Origin: Cryptomeria japonica
Taxonomy: Eukaryota; Streptophyta; Pinopsida; Cupressales; Cupressaceae
NCBI RefSeq assembly: GCF_030272615.1
Contig: NC_081414.1
Coordinates: 305,431,164-305,495,163 of the forward strand
Reading direction: 5' to 3'
DNA length: 64,000 nucleotides
The notes under the pieces were generated by a model. The model saw only the letters and a program-made list of their open reading frames with translations. It was not told the origin of the DNA and ran no database searches. The position numbers and the translations under genes were made by a program. Positions 26,099 through 38,413 of this stretch are shown here, piece after piece (position 1 is the stretch's first letter; each line of letters begins with the position of its first letter).

Positions 26099-26301
26099 CC
26101 ACTATGTGTACGCACAGTGGAGGGCCGCGCGGCGCCCACTGTGTGCACACACAGTGGAGCCGCTTTCGGCTCCCACTGTGTGGGCACATAGTGGACGGCC
26201 ACGGCCGCCACTGTGTGGCCACACAGTGGGGAGCCGCTAGCAGCGCCCACTGTGTGGGCACACAGTGGAGCTGCAGCGCCCACTGTGCGCTCACACAGTG
26301 G
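26099..26301. repeat. Array of six 22-bp palindromes, GC-rich
   Basis: Six hairpins of the form CCACTGTGTG-NN-CACACAGTGG at 26099, 26136, 26173, 26208, 26247 and 26280, spaced 33-39 bases apart and linked by GC-rich spacers (GCNGCNGC-like). One copy (26247-26268) has a perfect 10-bp stem; others carry one or two changes. This GC-rich island lies in otherwise very AT-rich sequence. Frames stay open on both strands only because the repeats lack stop words, so I do not call a protein. Confidence 0.85.
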
Positions 26302-27041
26302 CACGCGGCCAACCCGCCTCCCTTTCCTCCACAGCCTGCAACGAAAAAAAAAAATGTGGCCGACTTTGGGGTTCTCGGCCCAGCAAGAATATTGACTGTT
26401 AAAAAAAATATGGGTTAAACCCTAGCCCGGATGGGGCTAGGGCAATTTTAGTTTTAAAATTAAATATGTTAATTAGTTTAGATAATATATATGTGAGAAA
26501 TTAGAACCCTAATTAGGGTTGGGAAAAAAAAATATAGAATAGAATTTAGGAAGTTAAAATGGCTTTTGAATTAGAATTAAAATATTTGTCATTTATGTAA
26601 AATATATATTTATATATGTATCCATATATATATATGGGTATATATATATGTATATATATGAATTTTGATCAGAATTTTGGGTAAGTAATTAAATTATAAT
26701 CCTGGTTTTTATTTGGAATAAATAATAAAGAGAAATTTAAAAAGGTTGATTAGACTATATAGTCATATTGGAGATTTAATTAATTTTTCCTCTCCTATTT
26801 CCTTTAGCTTGATTAATTTAATAAACTTAATGACTGAGTATCTCTTGGAGATAAAATTAAAACGGTTAGTTTTCCGCAATTAAAATTAAACAATTTATCG
26901 ATGCTTAGTTCGTATCAGAATTAGCTCGAATTTAATAATGGAAATTTCATTAACGCTTGTCGTGAGAGTGAACTTGTTAATTAATTTAGTATGTTTTAAA
27001 AAAAAATTGTTCCGTTTTTGCCCTAAATTTTGGGCATGACA

Positions 27042-29018
27042 AGTAGGATGTTATAAGGGGTCATATGTGACCTACTAAGGGGTCACACATGTGTTATAAC
27101 ACATGCGTGACCCCTCAGAACCACATATGACCCCTTAGGACACATAGGAAATGTCATATGTACAATAGGATGTTATAAGGGGTCATATGTGACCTACTAA
27201 GGGGTCACACATGTGTGTTAATGCATGTGTGACCCCTTAGGACCACATACGACCCCTTAAGACACTATGTGATGAACTAAGGGGTATGTTGTTCACACTA
27301 GGTTTTTATAAGGGGTCATTTGCGGTTCTAATGGGTCAGGACCACATATGACCCCTTAGGACACTATATGATCCTAAGGGGAATGTCATATGTATAGTAG
27401 GATGTTATAAGGGGTCACGCATGTGTCAATGCATGCATGACCCCTTAGGACCACATATGACCCCATAAGACACTATGTGATGAACTAAGGGGTATGTCAT
27501 TCACACTAGGATTTTATAAGGGGTCATATGTGGTTCTAACCACATATGACCCCTTAGGACACTATATGATCCTAAGGGGAATGTCATATGTATAGTAGGA
27601 TGTTATAAGGGGTCATATGTGACCTACCAAGGGGTCATGCATGTGTTAATGCATGCATGACCCCTTAGGACAACATACGACTCCTTAAGACACTATGTGA
27701 TGGACTAAGGGGTATGTCGTTCACACTAGGATTTTATAAGGGGTCATATGCAGTTCTAAGGGGTCATGCATATGTTATAACACATGCATGACCCCTTAGG
27801 ACCACATATGACCCCTTAGGACACTATGTGATCCTAAGGGGAATGTCATATGTATAGTAGGATGTTATAAGGTGTCATGCATGTGTCAATGCATGCATGA
27901 CCCCTTAGGACCACATATGACCCCTTAAGACACTATGTGATGAACTAAGGGGTATGTCATTCACACTAGGATTTTATAAGGGGTCATATGTGGTTCTAAC
28001 CACATATGACCCCTTAGGACACTATATGATCCTAAGGGGAATGTCATATGTACAGTAGGATGTTATAAGGGGTCATATGTGACCTACTAAGAGGTTTCAA
28101 ATGTGTTAATGCATGTGTGACCCCTTAGGACCACATACGACCCCTTAAGACACTATGTGATGAACTAAGGGGTATGTTGTTCACACTAGGTTTTTATAAG
28201 GGGTCATTTGCGGTTCTAATGGGTCAGGACCACACATGACACCTTAGGACACTATATGATCCTAAGGGGAATGACATATGTACAGTAGGATGTTATAAGG
28301 GGTCATATGTGACCTACTAAGGGGTCATGCATGTGTTAATGCATGCGTGACCCCTTAGGACAACATACGACCCCTTAAGACACTATGTGATGGACTAAGG
28401 GGTATGTTGTTGACACTAGGATTTTATAAGGGGTCATATGCAGTTCTAAGGAGTCATGCATATGTTATAACACATGCATGACCCCTCAGGACCACATATG
28501 ACCCCTTAGGACACTATGTGATCCTAAGGGGAATGTCATATGTATAGTAGGATGTTATAAGGGGTCCTATGTGACCTACTAAGGGGTCACGCATGTGTTA
28601 ATGCATGCGTGACCCCTTAGGACCACATACAACCCCTTAAGACACTATGTGATGGACTAAGGGGTATGTCGTTCACACTAGGATTTTATAAAGGGTCATA
28701 TGCGATTCTAATGGGTCACGCATGTGTTAAGACACTATTTGATGGACTAAGGGGTATGTCGTTCACACTACAATTTTATAAGGGGTCATATGCGGTTCTA
28801 AGGGGTCACGCATGTGTTATAACACATATGTGACCCTTTAGGACCACGTATGACCCCTTAGGACACTAGATGTGATCCTAAAGAGAATGTCATACATGTA
28901 CACTAGTATGTTATATGTGATCCTCTATGACCTCCTAAGGGAACGTATAGTGTCATCAGGGCATATGTGGTCTTAAGGGGTCATGTTGTGTGTGTAATAG
29001 GATGTGAAAATGGGTCAC
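27042..29018. repeat. Hairpin-rich satellite of about 261 bp, right block
   Basis: Continuation of the 22110-23217 satellite. The landmark 'cctaaggggaatg' recurs at about 27373, 27573, 27833, 28033, 28261 and 28523, giving intervals near 200, 230 and 260, so units have gained or lost halves. A perfect hairpin with 17-bp arms is visible at about 28579-28620. The last units (28850-29018) are diverged. Confidence 0.85.
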
Positions 29019-29674
29019 ATTGTAGAGGAAATTTATTTTGTCTAATTTGTTTAAATTTGTTATCTAAATTTTCTAATGTTTATTTAAATTAAAATTTATT
29101 AATTTTTCTAACGTTTAATTTATTATATTTATGTTTGCAACATTTTTCTAATTTTCTTTTTTTGCTAATGTTTTTCTAAGTTCTGATTTACTACCTTAGT
29201 TTTCTATGTTTTTCATAACAATTTTTTAAAATATTGAAAAAAATATACATCTATACAATTATGTAATTTTAAAAACAAACTGACACATTTCAGTCAAAAC
29301 ATTAAATTATCAAACATTTTTCTAAAATAATGAAAAACAATAAATTATCAAACATTTTTCTAAAATGTTGAAAAACAATAACTATATACAATTATTTAAT
29401 TAAAAAAATAAATTAACAAACAAATTATTTACAAATTTAATAAAAAAAGACATTATTAAACCAAACAAAGGGTTATTTTGTGCACCTGATATAATAAAGG
29501 TCAAAAATTGAAATAGGAAAGACGCTAGCTGCTACAGACAAAGCTTGGTGATGTGATGCTGACGACTGGTTCGATCCAACCCCCACCAGATAGAAAAAGA
29601 CAAATTTGATAATGACCCTTTAACTGTCATTTTCGCTATTTATAAATTTTAAAAAAAACCCTAACCCAAAAAGG
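29019..29674. other. Right arm of DNA transposon, non-coding
   Basis: Strongly AT-rich, with short repeated phrases such as CAAACATTTTTCTAAAAT (twice, near 29310 and 29348). I see no coding potential. Confidence 0.4.
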
Positions 29675-29827
29675 GTTCGAGCGAATGGGGGGTTCGCTCG
29701 AACCCCTTAAAATACTAATATTAAAGTCAGTTCGCTTCACCCACGGTTTGAGCGAACCCAGGTCTATAGTGGGGTTCGCTCAGACTCCCAAGGGTAGTCT
29801 GAGCGAACAATGCTATTTCGCTCGAAC
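29675..29827. repeat. Right subterminal TTCGAGCGAA motif array
   Basis: About seven copies or variants of the motif seen at 13980-14157. Near-perfect forms start near 29676 and 29691 and at about 29817; variants are near 29729, 29746, 29773 and 29798. Copies alternate in orientation. The array ends about 45 bases inside the right terminal inverted repeat. Confidence 0.6.
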
Positions 29828-29869
29828 ACTGAGAAAATTGAAGTTCCTACTTTCGCCAAATTCCTTCAT

Positions 29870-29904
29870 TGGCAAAAGTGGGAACCAGCTTTGTGAATTC
29901 ACCC
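29870..29904 (-). repeat. Right terminal inverted repeat of DNA transposon
   Basis: The reverse complement starts GGGTGAATTCACAA, then three bases, then TGGTTCCCACTTTT and GCCA, matching 13175-13211. Immediately outside it, the minus strand reads into the Copia reverse transcriptase (ADSNLYFK), so the edge at 29904/29905 is a clean insertion junction. Confidence 0.65.
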
Positions 29905-30525
29905 ATCTTGAAATATAGATTACTATCAGCAATACCTTTATTAAATCCTAATTTTAACACATAATTATCCAATCCAGCATACTAGACTCTAGGGGCTTGT
30001 TTCAATCCATAAAGAGCTTTCCTCAATTTACATACCATCAGGTTGCTCAATGTGGACTTCTACCTCAAGATCACCATTCAAAAAGGTTGACTTGACATCC
30101 ATTTGATATACCTTGAAATCCTTATAAGCAACATATGCAAGAAATAGTCTAACAACTTCAAGTCTAGCTACTGGAGCAAAAGTATCCTCATAATCAATCC
30201 CTTCCTTTTGTTAATATCCTTTGCATATCAGTCTTGCTTTATTTCTGACAAATTCACAGGCTTCATTGAATTTATTCTTGAATACCCATTTATTACCAAT
30301 CACATTCTTGTCTTTAGGTTTAGGCACAAGTTCCCATGTGTTAATCTTTTCAATCTGATTCAATTCTTCTTCCATAGCCTTCAACCAATTTTCATCTTTG
30401 CAAGCCTCAACAACATCTTTAGGTTCAATTTTGGAAATCAAACATACCTCTTCAGTAGCTAACCTTCTTCTAGTCATCACACCTTTATTTTTATCACCAA
30501 TGATTTGATTTTCAGAATGATTCAA
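29905..30525 (-). pseudogene. pol: Copia reverse transcriptase, truncated
   Basis: Minus-strand RVT_2-type reverse transcriptase. It begins with KDVVEACKDENWLKAMEEEL and NTWELVPKP, then [22 protein letters not shown] and the first catalytic Asp in [11 protein letters not shown], and reaches ADSNLYFK at about 29905. There the DNA transposon edge cuts it off. The YVDD catalytic box, RNase H and 3' LTR are missing. In-frame stops (for example near 30210) show decay. Confidence 0.85.
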
Positions 30526-30799
30526 TCTTACATGCCTTCGAGTCTTCTGATTATTCTAATTTATAGGTTCCTACACCTCTCCACCGGTAGCAACAATATC
30601 TAGGTTAATTGTCTCTACCAGATCATTCTGCTTCAATTCTTTAGTTTGGTTTAGTGTTTAAACAACATCCTGATCAACATCATATCTACATGCTCTGATC
30701 TCTTTTCTACAGTTCTCATCAACTTTCACATTTCCACTTTCCACTATATTTCTCAGTCTCTTATTGTAGAACCAGTAGGCTTTTCTCTTTGTTGAATAT

Positions 30800-31330
30800 C
30801 CTAAGAAAATTCCTTAATCACTTCTCGCATCAAACTTTCCTATATACTTATCTCTCTTGATATAACACTTGCTTCCAAAAAATCTGAAATATCTCACAAT
30901 AGGAACATGACAAAAACATAGCTCATAAGGAGTGTTATCAATATCACTTTTTATATGCATTCGGTTGAATGTGTAAACAACAATGCTAACAACTTCTCTC
31001 CAATATATCTTTAGAACATTCCCTTCAATTAGTATAGTCCTTGAAAAATTCAAGATAGTTTTGTTCTTCCTTTCAACAATTCCATTTTGCTATGGGGCTC
31101 TAAGAGTAGATAATTGTCTTCTAATTCCATGCTTCTCACAAAATTAATCACTCACCAGAATAAAATTCTCCTCCTCTATCAGATCTCAGACATTTCACCT
31201 TCAATCATGTCTCAGTCTCAACCTTTTCTTTGAATATCTTGAATTTGTTCAATGCTTCCAATTTTTCCCTCAAAAAGGCAACTCACATCATCTTGGAATA
31301 ATCATCAATCAGTAACATGAAATATTTGTC
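30800..31330 (-). pseudogene. pol: Copia integrase core, decayed
   Basis: Minus-strand segment with IYWREVVSIVVYTFNR and a motif (TPYELCF, YFRFFGSKCYI) typical of the C-terminal half of the Copia integrase core. It continues from GLLDLVHTDLCRP in the block upstream (31329-31940). Stops and frameshifts interrupt it. In an intact element it would insert cDNA into the genome. Confidence 0.8.
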
Positions 31331-31960
31331 ACCCTGCACACTTCTTAATACTTATAGGTCTACATAGGTCAGTATGCACAAGATCTAGTAAGCCATTAGA
31401 TGTATACCGCTTACTCTTGAAAGAAATTCTTGTTTGCCTACCCATTTGGCATTCCTTAAATACTGGATTAGCAAGCTTAAATTTTTTAGGAAAATCTCTA
31501 ACAACTTGAGTAGAACTGATCTTAATCATTGAATCAAAATTAACATGACACATTCTCCTATGCCACAACCAACTTTCATCAATATGAGCAATCAAACAAA
31601 TTTTCTCACCAGCATTCAAATGATAGATATTACCTTCAGTATTAGTTCCATATGCAATCTCTATACCAGAGGCATTTAGGATCTTGCATTTTCCATTCTT
31701 GAATTGCAAATCATAGCCTTTGTCAACCATATGTGCAACACTTAAAAGATTATGCTTCAAACCTTCAACATACAAGACATCATCAGTGTTATGCTTACCA
31801 TCAAAGGAAATAGAACCTCTACCATGGATCACATGGGCTTTTTCATCTCCATATCTTACTATTCTACCATGATACCTCTTCTTATTCACAAATTTGTTTT
31901 TGTCACCAGTCATATGATGTGAACAACGACCATCAATCACCCATCCATCTTTCTCTTGAA
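31329..31960 (-). pseudogene. pol: Copia protease end and gag-pre-integrase domain
   Basis: The open block 31329-31940 starts with DGRCSHHMTGD, the Copia aspartic protease active-site region (usually D.GCS.HMTG; here the Ser-Gly step is altered to Gly-Arg). It continues with VLYVEGLKHNLLSV and WHRRMCHVNF, the gag-pre-integrase signature with zinc-binding His and Cys residues, and enters the integrase N-terminus (HTDLCRP). Order and orientation are as expected for Copia pol. Confidence 0.9.
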
Positions 31961-33090
31961 CTTTAGCAGCAAATTATTTCTCCTCAATAGTGCATCTTGT
32001 GGAATCAATAGGTACTGGTCCATCTTCTTTGATAGAAATAAACACAATTTCATCTCCTTTTGATTCTTCATCTGTAATACCTTTATTAGCAACATAATAA
32101 CAATTCTCCTGATGTTTATACTTCTGGTTAAACTTGTAAGGCTTATCATACTTTTCATGCTTCTCATATCTATCATATTTGTCATGCCTATCATATTTAG
32201 ACATTCTCTCTAGACACACAGAAGAAAAATGTCATATCTTATTGCAAGAGAAACATTTTAGAGGCAATTTTCCATCATACTTACCATCTCTCTTAGACAA
32301 TCTTCAGACAATCAATGCTTCAAGCTCATCCAATTTGATTTCTTGCTCTTCCATCTCTCTTCTTTCTCTTTCATATCTAGATAATTTGCATCCATTGAGA
32401 TCATACTTCCGTTTTCTAGATATAGATGCTCTAAATGTAGTTTTAGACTTTCCATGTGATTCACCAAATTTTCTTAGTTCAAATGCAACAATCTTTCCAA
32501 CCAACATATCTCTTGTCAGAGTAGTCACACTCTAGATCTCATCAATAGAGGCTACCTTATATTTATAAGCATGAGGTAATGATCTCATCACCTTAGAAAC
32601 AATTTCATCTTCTTCAAGGGTTCCACCGATATATATGATACCTAGGACAAGTTCATTCACCTTTTCCATAAAGGAGTTTATGTTCTCATCTTCTCCCATC
32701 TTCAGCATCTCATACTTCCCTTTTAGACTCTACAACTTAGCAACTTTAACTTGTTTATCTCCTTCATACAAGGTCTCAAGCTTCTCTTAGATTTCATGTG
32801 CACTCTAAAGTCCCATTATATTAGTCATCTTAGAATCAGTCAGGGCACTCAACAATGCTTCCTTAGATCTAATGTTATTTTCAACATCCTTGATCTCAGC
32901 AACAGTAACCAGTCCATTATGAGGAACATAATAGGAATCCTTTGTAATCTTCTAGTAATCTTCTCCAAGACATCTCAAGTGCACCTCCATCTGATTCTTC
33001 CATCAAATCTCAGACTCTCCTTCTTGAAGATAACACCTCCAATTTCCATCTCGGATCTCCTCAAGCGGTCAAGCTTCTTCCGAAGGATCT
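31961..33090 (-). pseudogene. gag: Copia gag, decayed
   Basis: Minus-strand Gag running from just after the primer site to the protease. The capsid part near 32300-33080 is broken by many stops. A KYDR/EKYDK-rich tract follows at 31974-32219. A zinc knuckle lies near 32219-32260 (CFSCNKI, then a stop, then HFSSVC), so the CX2CX4HX4C spacing is kept but interrupted by TGA. Confidence 0.8.
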
Positions 33091-33091
33091 A

Positions 33092-33103
33092 GCTCTGATA
33101 CCA
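33092..33103 (-). other. Primer-binding site (initiator tRNA-Met type)
   Basis: On minus it reads TGGTATCAGAGC exactly, the consensus plant Copia primer site, two bases from the LTR edge at 33106. Confidence 0.9.
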
Positions 33104-33105
33104 AT

Positions 33106-33977
33106 TGTTGGCAACAATAATGAAGGAAAATTGAGAGGGGAGGGGGGTGAATTAGTTTTCACTGGATTATCAAACTTAACCACAAATAAAAAATGTGTTT
33201 ATCTATAGTAACAACAAAGATAAGAAAATTGATAACACAACACACAACAACAAGATTTTGATGTGGAAAACCCGGTTAAGGGGAATACCACGGTGGGAAC
33301 ATACCCACAATAAGATGATACTTTGTAGTAGTGTGTGTAAATATTACAATGGGGAATGCACCTGCATTCAGGCCCACTTCTTAGAGCTCATTGTTCAAGA
33401 TACAATAACCTAAAAAGCTACAACCCTTAGGGAAGTCTCACTAACTTACAACAAGAATCAGACTACAATCTGGAAGGAATGAACTACAATAATAGCATCT
33501 GCTAATGCCTGATGATAGTTCTGGTTAAGCACATTTGTCTGCTCTACACCAATCTCTGTTCAATACACCACACTGCAAGATGAATTCCTTTGTTCATACA
33601 TACACCACTCTCTGATAATGTAGACACTACATCAACACTCAAATTACATGACTAAATCACTTATTTATACAATTCATCAACCTTGACTACAAGGTCGGCC
33701 AAACCCTCAACTTACAATTACAAAATTACTTCACACAATATAAAGATCTATCATCGGACCAATATAATGATATACATGATATAACATGGACCTAAATCAA
33801 ATGCTCAAACACGCAACACCACTAAAAATTATGCCAAAGTCAATCGCAACACGCTACACCACCAAGAATACCACATGACATGAAGAATATCACTGGTTCA
33901 ACAAAATCACCAAAAAATTGCACAACAATCAATGTAGACCATCAAAACAAATAGGGAATAATTAGGAAACACCAACA
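33106..33977 (-). mobile_element. 5' LTR of minus-strand Copia element (872 bp)
   Basis: Starts TGTTGGCAACA and ends CACCAACA on plus, so both edges carry TGTTGG/CCAACA. It contains the LTR signature 'gaggggggtgaatta' near its 3' end. The reverse complement of 33350-33450 matches the LTR at 9231-10187. It is the 5' LTR of the element whose pol and gag lie at 29905-33090. Confidence 0.8.
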
Positions 33978-34341
33978 ATCATGTTAAAATCATCTGTAAC
34001 AGCTGCACCAATACCACTTATCAAATCTTCATTGATCAACATCTGAAACTCAACAAATGTCACAGGGAAGGATAACTTGTGGAGCACCAAATCATGAACC
34101 ATCTAAAATTATGATACACAAGAACATCCCAAACAATCTCCCAAAATCTCATCTCTAGATCTAATCACACCAGAATATACCAGAGGAAATACCAAACTCT
34201 GCAAAGCACCGATCAGAAAAACCAAACCACAAACTGGATCGTATGATATGATCAATTAAGCTTTCGGATCACTAAAACTAATACATAAAGATATAATGAT
34301 ACTAAAAAAACTCCATACACCGAACCGTGATCCCAATAAAC
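33978..34341. other. Unassigned flank between two Copia LTRs
   Basis: Non-coding. Its style (CCGATCAG and ACACCAG words on minus) resembles LTR sequence of the same family, but I cannot place edges. It continues after the solo LTR at 35139. Confidence 0.3.
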
Positions 34342-35138
34342 TATTGGCATATGCACACTCCAATGAAACATTGTATGTGATTGAAGGTTTTGTCATTGAT
34401 GGCAACCTTGCAATCCTATGGCACTAGTAAAGGCATTATACTGGCATTAGCAGATCACACTCTACACCGACACTTAGGACACTGGCACCGACATAGAAGA
34501 AAGGAAGTATACTAGCACAGAGGCTGACATGATTTTATTTAATTATATTTTGTTTATTATTGAAAAACTTTGTAAGCCAACTTGGCAAATTGTAAAATGA
34601 CACTTATATATAAAAGAGATCATTGTAGACATCATGGTAAGAAGAAATAAGAATAAGGAAAATATTAGGTAGACCTATTGTGCGAAATATAGGTTAAGGG
34701 TTATATGTAAAGAACAGAGTAGGAATCGGTACTGAATCTGGCATTGAAGATGCTATTGTAAAGTAGTACAAGTTATTGGATTTGTATAATCCTCATTGTA
34801 AGTCAGTGAGACTTCCCATTGTGTAGTGAGCTCTAGGCAGTTGGCCTTCCTGCATGTGCAGGCCGCTATTGTAAGCAATATTCTCTTATTGGCCAGTGAG
34901 TGAATATTGTGGGTCACAAATCCCACCGAGGTTTTTCCCACACCGGGTTTCCTCGTTAAAAAACTTGTGTTATGGTGTGCTTTTCATGTGGATGTTCTTG
35001 ATTCTGTTTATTGCATTATTTCTTGCATACCGGTACACTATTATATTATGTTCTGCATGTTTTAAGTTAAGAAATTCTATTCACCGGTTAGATATTGATT
35101 TACCCCCCCCCCCTTAAGTATCTGTGGGATTCCTAACA
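34342..35138 (+). mobile_element. Solo Copia LTR (797 bp), TSD TAAAC
   Basis: Begins TATTGGCAT (a G-to-A variant of TGTTGG) and ends ATTCCTAACA. TAAAC lies directly before (34337-34341) and after (35139-35143), a perfect 5-bp TSD. A TATA-like TATATATAAAA is at about 34603-34613. The C-run 'acccccccccccctta' marks its 3' part. There is no internal region, so this is a solo LTR left by recombination between LTRs. It is related to the LTRs at 9231 and 33106. Confidence 0.85.
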
Positions 35139-35143
35139 TAAAC

Positions 35144-36047
35144 CAATCTACAACCACTGGAGCAATAAATCACATGAATATGTTGACATCAATGACAATA
35201 ACACATCCTATTAGCAACAATGTCCAAGAAGAACCCTATCCTATGTGGTTGTGTATAGAAGCCTTTGGTGGAACCTTATTATACATCACACTTATCCTTG
35301 TGTAAAACATATATTCCTTTGGATGTTGGTGTTTTTCTTGTGAGTTGACCTTGTTTTCTTATGTTCAGGTCCTTGTGTCTATTTATTGAGGATAATGGGG
35401 TGTAACTAAGGGTTCCACATGGTTAGGTGGTTGTTCCCAACCTCCATTGGGGACTGATGGACTTGTTTATGTGCGTTGGATGGATCTTGTCATCTTCTTT
35501 CCAATACCTCTTTATTCATGCTATAGATTATTTGGTTATTGTATCAATATATGATATGTATCATTGGAAAGAATTTTAATTATATTTTGAACACTCAATA
35601 GGGAGGGTGATGTAATGTATATGGATAAAATTGATAATTAATGTAATTATAGAATAGTGTTTAAGTGATTTGGTGATGGTATTGATGAATCTTATATGGA
35701 TGGATGATCTATCATATCATATGTTGGAAGGTTATCATAGAAAAATTTGGTTTGTTGTTTAAAATGAACATAGTTGTAGTTGTTTATGTTTTATGTAATG
35801 TTATAGTTATTTCATTTATGGTTTATGTATCTTAGATCTTGTTTAGGAGAGTTTCATAGTAGCAATGTTAGGGAATCCCTAAGAGGACATCATTTCTATG
35901 TATATTTATCTTCTTCTTGTTCATTTGTAATGGTTAATTACATGATGAGTTTATAGATGTGATGCATTATGTTTTAAAAAGAAATTATTGCTATGTTATC
36001 TTGGTTAGTTGTTCTTAGTCCTTTGGGTTCCTTACCAGTGCATTACA
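35144..36047 (+). mobile_element. Gypsy-type LTR-like segment
   Basis: Ends CCAGTGCATTACA at 36047 and shares phrases with 10188-11974 (for example 'ggttccacatgg' and a following 'tccattggg'). No gene is seen. The left edge is unclear. Confidence 0.35.
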
Positions 36048-36350
36048 TCTATCTTATAGAATACTGTAGTAGCCTTCATCTATCCTCAACAATGGATGTT
36101 AGTTCTTCACTATTACCTGATTCAAATAATAGTAATCTATGCACAAGTGAAGAGATCCATCCTTCTTATTCATAAAGATGGCAGGTGATACACAATGGGA
36201 AAAACATGGATGAAGAAGGCCTTTTACCAACAAGTCCTCCAACTACAATTTAAGATTACTCAACTCCTAAATGGTCATATGATATGATTCTCTATAAATG
36301 GTCTCTTCTCAAGGATGGAGTTCAATGCAAAAGTGTATGTATTTCTTAGG
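36048..36350. other. Unassigned 0.3 kb
   Basis: I see no gene or repeat here. It may be the internal end next to the LTR-like segment on its left. Confidence 0.3.
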
Positions 36351-37399
36351 TGTCATGCCCAGGATCTTGTTCAAAAACACATTTGCTAACCCAAAATCAT
36401 AGGGTGACCATCTAGATATATTTGCTAAATATCACTTGCATCAAGATCACTCATTAAGATCATAAACAAAGGAAAACCCTATCACATACTCCTCAATTGC
36501 TTAGCTAAGATCATGTGTAGGGAGATGGGCCTTTGGACTCCTACAAGGTTAGGTCTCTCCCCTAAGTCATCTAAACCCTTAACCAACTTATGCTAGCAAT
36601 AAATGCAAGCCTCATGAGCATACAAACAATTCATACTTAAAATAATTCCATACGACCCCAAAGGTAGAATACATAGGTCTACAATGGTAGTGAGGGTGCC
36701 CAAATCCAACACACAATTGTGAAATACGTCTATGGCCACCTTAACACCTATAGACAACTCTACCTACCATCTATTTTTCTACCTCCCCATCAAAAGCCCA
36801 TAATTCTCCACAAGGAATGGGGATGCAAAAGATTCTGAAGCACCATAATCAAATTAAAAAAGATAAGAATCCCACACAACACACTTGATGTTTGAATCAT
36901 TGTGCCTTGGTGGTTATAAACTACCACAAATACCATATGAGATCTCCCTACATCTCCTACCGTAGGCTCAAAAGTGGCCTATCTCTAACTAGGTCTTGAA
37001 ATTTATCTGTGAGGACACTGAACTTATATGTGACCATGTTGACCACAAGTGAAGAATGTTTTATTGTCATATTCATGTCCTACAAATGCTGCACTAGACT
37101 GATGGAAACTATGTCTACTAAAAATCTAATGTTCTTTTTGAGAAGATTGAATATGTTGTATGCATTTAGCACAATTCTAATTATGGTCTCATACTATCTA
37201 GGTTCGTATACCTTGCCCACTCTAGTGGGCCTAAGAAGAACTTTGTGTCTATTATTGCTGCTAACATAACCTAGGAGGTGTAGAATGCATGCCTCAAATG
37301 ATCTTGTAGGCTAAAAGTGAGTTCCTCAAGCACCCAATATTCATGGAGGTCCAATAGCAATTTGGACTCATGTCTAAATTCCATACCCCTTAGCCAAGT
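36351..37399 (-). mobile_element. Gypsy remnant (minus), LTR-like start
   Basis: TGTCATGCCCAGGATC at 36351 is the complement of an LTR end GGGCATGACA, the same end as the solo LTR at 27041. A minus-oriented Gypsy LTR end is therefore likely here. The remainder up to 37400 has no clear gene. Confidence 0.35.
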
Positions 37400-38220
37400 T
37401 CTCCTCAATCAGTCTTGCCTTATCCATGGAGACCTAAATTGTCTTAGGATCAAAAAATTGAACACCACCATTGATATGGGCATTATGGCCCTAAAAAAAA
37501 TGATACACTAACATAAAATCATAATAAAAAATGCTATCATATTGATTAAGCTCAAAGAAGCAGTGCTCATATTGATCAATGGTCTAGCCATTCGATGTAA
37601 CTCATGAAACTTATCGACATGCCTCTAATGATAATAATATGAAAGGAAATGTGCTTATAATATCTCTAAGAATATCTCCCATGATACCAAAGCAATGTTA
37701 AGATGGAGCTTCTTCTCTTCCATATGCCACCATGTAGAAGGAAAAATCATAAGATGCATGCCAACACAATGAGATTTGGTATTACTACCATAAGGGTGCA
37801 TAGAAAAAAACAAATCTAAATGTATCAAAGAAGTTTCTAGCTTAGTAACTACAACAAGAACCATCAACTGTAGGTGGATGGGACCTAAGAAGGTTTCTCA
37901 TATGTCTTGCAAGGATACTAACTCATCCATAATTACATAGTCTCTCATATGAGGGGTCTCTCAATCTCTCTCATGGTCAACTCTAGAATAACTTAGGCTT
38001 TGAGAATGCTCTCTCTCATAATGTTGATATGGATGAGACTCCTCTTGTTGAGGTCCCAAATGAACTATGATCTCTAGAAGTAAATCAAGTACCTGAGAAC
38101 CCCAAAGTCCACCATCCTAACCTCTACTTTGATCCTGTGCATGATGCTCCATCTGATTAGGCCCTTTATTAGGGTTTTTAGAATCTGTATTAGGTAGCAC
38201 GATCTCAACAACAATCATGG
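37400..38220 (-). pseudogene. gag: Gypsy gag fragment (minus strand)
   Basis: The minus-strand frame around 37655-37867 contains WWHMEEKKLHLNIALVSWEI followed by FLEIL, which matches the retrotransposon Gag capsid pattern W......W..F...F (PF03732-like). Upstream and downstream pieces are in other frames. No pol is visible. It lies left of a primer-site-like sequence (38399-38413), the expected order for a minus-strand element. Confidence 0.55.
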
Positions 38221-38398
38221 CCCTTTATAGGCATCCTTTATAGCACAATAATGCATAAATCATCATAATAATAAACACAACTATAATCCATGTGAAATAA
38301 ATGATTACACAATGATAAGCATCATAGAATAGAATATAACAAAAACATGCTAGATACAATGAGCACATATACACCAAAGCTCCTAGCATATGAGCATG

Positions 38399-38413
38399 GG
38401 TTCTAATACTAGA
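38399..38413 (-). other. Possible primer-binding site of the minus-strand Gypsy
   Basis: On minus it reads TCTAGTATTAGAACC, similar to TGGTATCAGAACC-type sites. It is adjacent to TGTAATTCC at 38414, a plausible LTR edge. Confidence 0.4.

Noticed and set aside
26099-26301. Regularly spaced palindromes as a CRISPR-like array
   Set aside because: Spacers are not unique sequences of constant length, and the context is an LTR in a plant-type genome.
25972-26418. Overlapping open frames on both strands across the CCACTGTGTG hairpins
   Set aside because: Frames are open only because the GC-rich repeat lacks stop words; every frame on both strands reads the same repeated phrase.
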